DNA of 6,537 bases from Acidaminobacter sp. (GTDB lineage Bacteria > Bacillota_A > Clostridia > Peptostreptococcales > Acidaminobacteraceae): positions 1-6,537 of the forward strand of contig WXFH01000403.1 of NCBI GenBank assembly GCA_009881125.1. The letters run 5' to 3'. The translations under genes were made by a program, and so were the position numbers. This document shows positions 6,011-6,537 of this stretch, piece by piece (position 1 is the first letter of the stretch; every line of letters begins with the position of its first letter). A model generated the notes under the pieces. The model was not told the DNA's origin, did no database searches, and saw only the letters and a program-made list of their open reading frames with translations.

Positions 6011-6499
6011 AAATCATCTTATGTAGAAAAACTGCTGGCTATGCTCAATTCCGCCCTTGCGGAAGAGTGGCTCGCCTATTACCAATACTGGATTGGCGCA
6101 AGAATGCTGGAAGGTCCAATGCGAAGTGAAATTGAACCTGAACTCCTTCTTCACGCGACACAGGAACTGGGTCACGCAGTATTAGTCGTCGACAGGATTC
6201 TGCAGCTTGGCGGAACGCCAATCCTCGATCCTAAAAAGTGGTATGACCATGCAGAGTGTGACTATGAAGCGCCGGTAGACCCTTATGTGGAAGTTGTGCT
6301 TGAGCAGAATCTCAGAGGTGAGCGCTGCGCGATTCAGAGATACAATGAGATCGCGGAATTTACTTACGGCAAGGACCATGCGACTTATCAAATGGCCACT
6401 CAGATTCTCAATGATGAGCTCGAACATGAGCATGATATCCAGGATTTCCTGACGGATATCGCGAGACTCAAAGACGACATCCGAAAGCTCAGACTTTAA
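5993..6499 (+). CDS. Ferritin-like diiron protein of DPSL (thioferritin) type, 5' end missing
   Basis: The product is a four-helix-bundle ferritin-like protein. Numbering is from the GTG at 5993. Ligand candidates are the Glu24/Glu25 pair in ALAEEWLAYYQYW, Glu58 and His61 (ELGH), Glu110 (GERC), and Glu142 and His145 (ELEH). Cys89 and Cys112, flanking helix C, match the cysteine pair I recall from Dps-like thioferritins of archaea and Bacteroides, which use iron and peroxide to protect against oxidative stress. Family members start with ~15 more residues before the first helix. Here the first codons (VVTLLLKSS) come from the regulator's terminator, there is no ribosome binding site, and an in-frame stop at 5969 closes the frame upstream. 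GC is near 50%, unlike the rest of the window. The gene is therefore a 5'-truncated foreign piece, or the contig is joined wrongly here. The C-terminus looks complete. It is likely unexpressed in this context. Confidence 0.7.
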   Translation: MVTLLLKSSYVEKLLAMLNSALAEEWLAYYQYWIGARMLEGPMRSEIEPELLLHATQELGHAVLVVDRILQLGGTPILDPKKWYDHAECDYEAPVDPYVEVVLEQNLRGERCAIQRYNEIAEFTYGKDHATYQMATQILNDELEHEHDIQDFLTDIARLKDDIRKLRL

Positions 6500-6537
6500 A
6501 TAAACAGTGTCAGAAAAACAAGCGCGAAGGGACGGTG
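6500..6537. other. Tail of window, nothing identified
   Basis: A short, GC-richer stretch follows the ferritin-like stop codon. A GTG forms the last three bases of the window, with GAAGGGA two bases before it, which is too close for a convincing start. No hairpin terminator is visible before the window ends. Confidence 0.3.

Noticed and set aside
6182..6433. Minus-strand open frame opposite the ferritin-like gene
   Set aside because: The plus-strand frame carries conserved ferritin metal-ligand motifs; the antisense frame has none.
1..6537. CRISPR array, tRNA or rRNA genes
   Set aside because: No regularly spaced repeats, no cloverleaf with a recognisable T-loop motif, and no rRNA-like conserved stretch were seen on either strand.

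Overview
The window looks like low-GC Firmicutes DNA, most likely Clostridium or a close relative. It is AT-rich with A/T-ending codons, has strong AGGAGG-type ribosome binding sites, GTG and TTG starts, and protein families common in clostridia. The exception is the last ~500 bases. There a ferritin-like gene runs at about 50% GC (two 60-base rows counted by hand), against about 28-35% in two rows of the regulator just before it.

Layout. Bases 1-150 hold nothing I recognise. About 150-590 (minus strand) is a decayed insertion-sequence transposase with an internal deletion, a frameshift and no catalytic core. At 633-794 (plus) is a 53-codon open frame, probably a gene remnant, ending at a perfect 18-bp hairpin (793-831). 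The core, 841-5220, is a three-gene minus-strand operon in the order dipeptide epimerase, DUF819 membrane protein, CocE/X-Pro-peptidase-like serine hydrolase. Divergently, at 5404-5967 (plus), lies an XRE-type regulator with a C-terminal cupin domain. The 183-bp divergent region has a near-consensus minus-strand promoter whose -10 box sits inside a perfect inverted repeat, a natural operator for that regulator. A strong terminator follows the regulator. The 5'-truncated ferritin-like gene starts essentially inside that terminator.

How the genes may work together (inference). The epimerase keeps all catalytic residues and the DxD motif of dipeptide epimerases. It has Gly where characterised L-Ala-D/L-Glu epimerases have Arg24, so its substrate is probably not Ala-Glu. 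The membrane protein could carry the dipeptide or a related compound, and the serine hydrolase could cleave a peptide, amide or ester. The cupin regulator would sense a ligand and control the operon. This reads as a small catabolic module for an unusual, possibly D-residue-containing, dipeptide or peptide-like compound. The exact substrate cannot be read from sequence.
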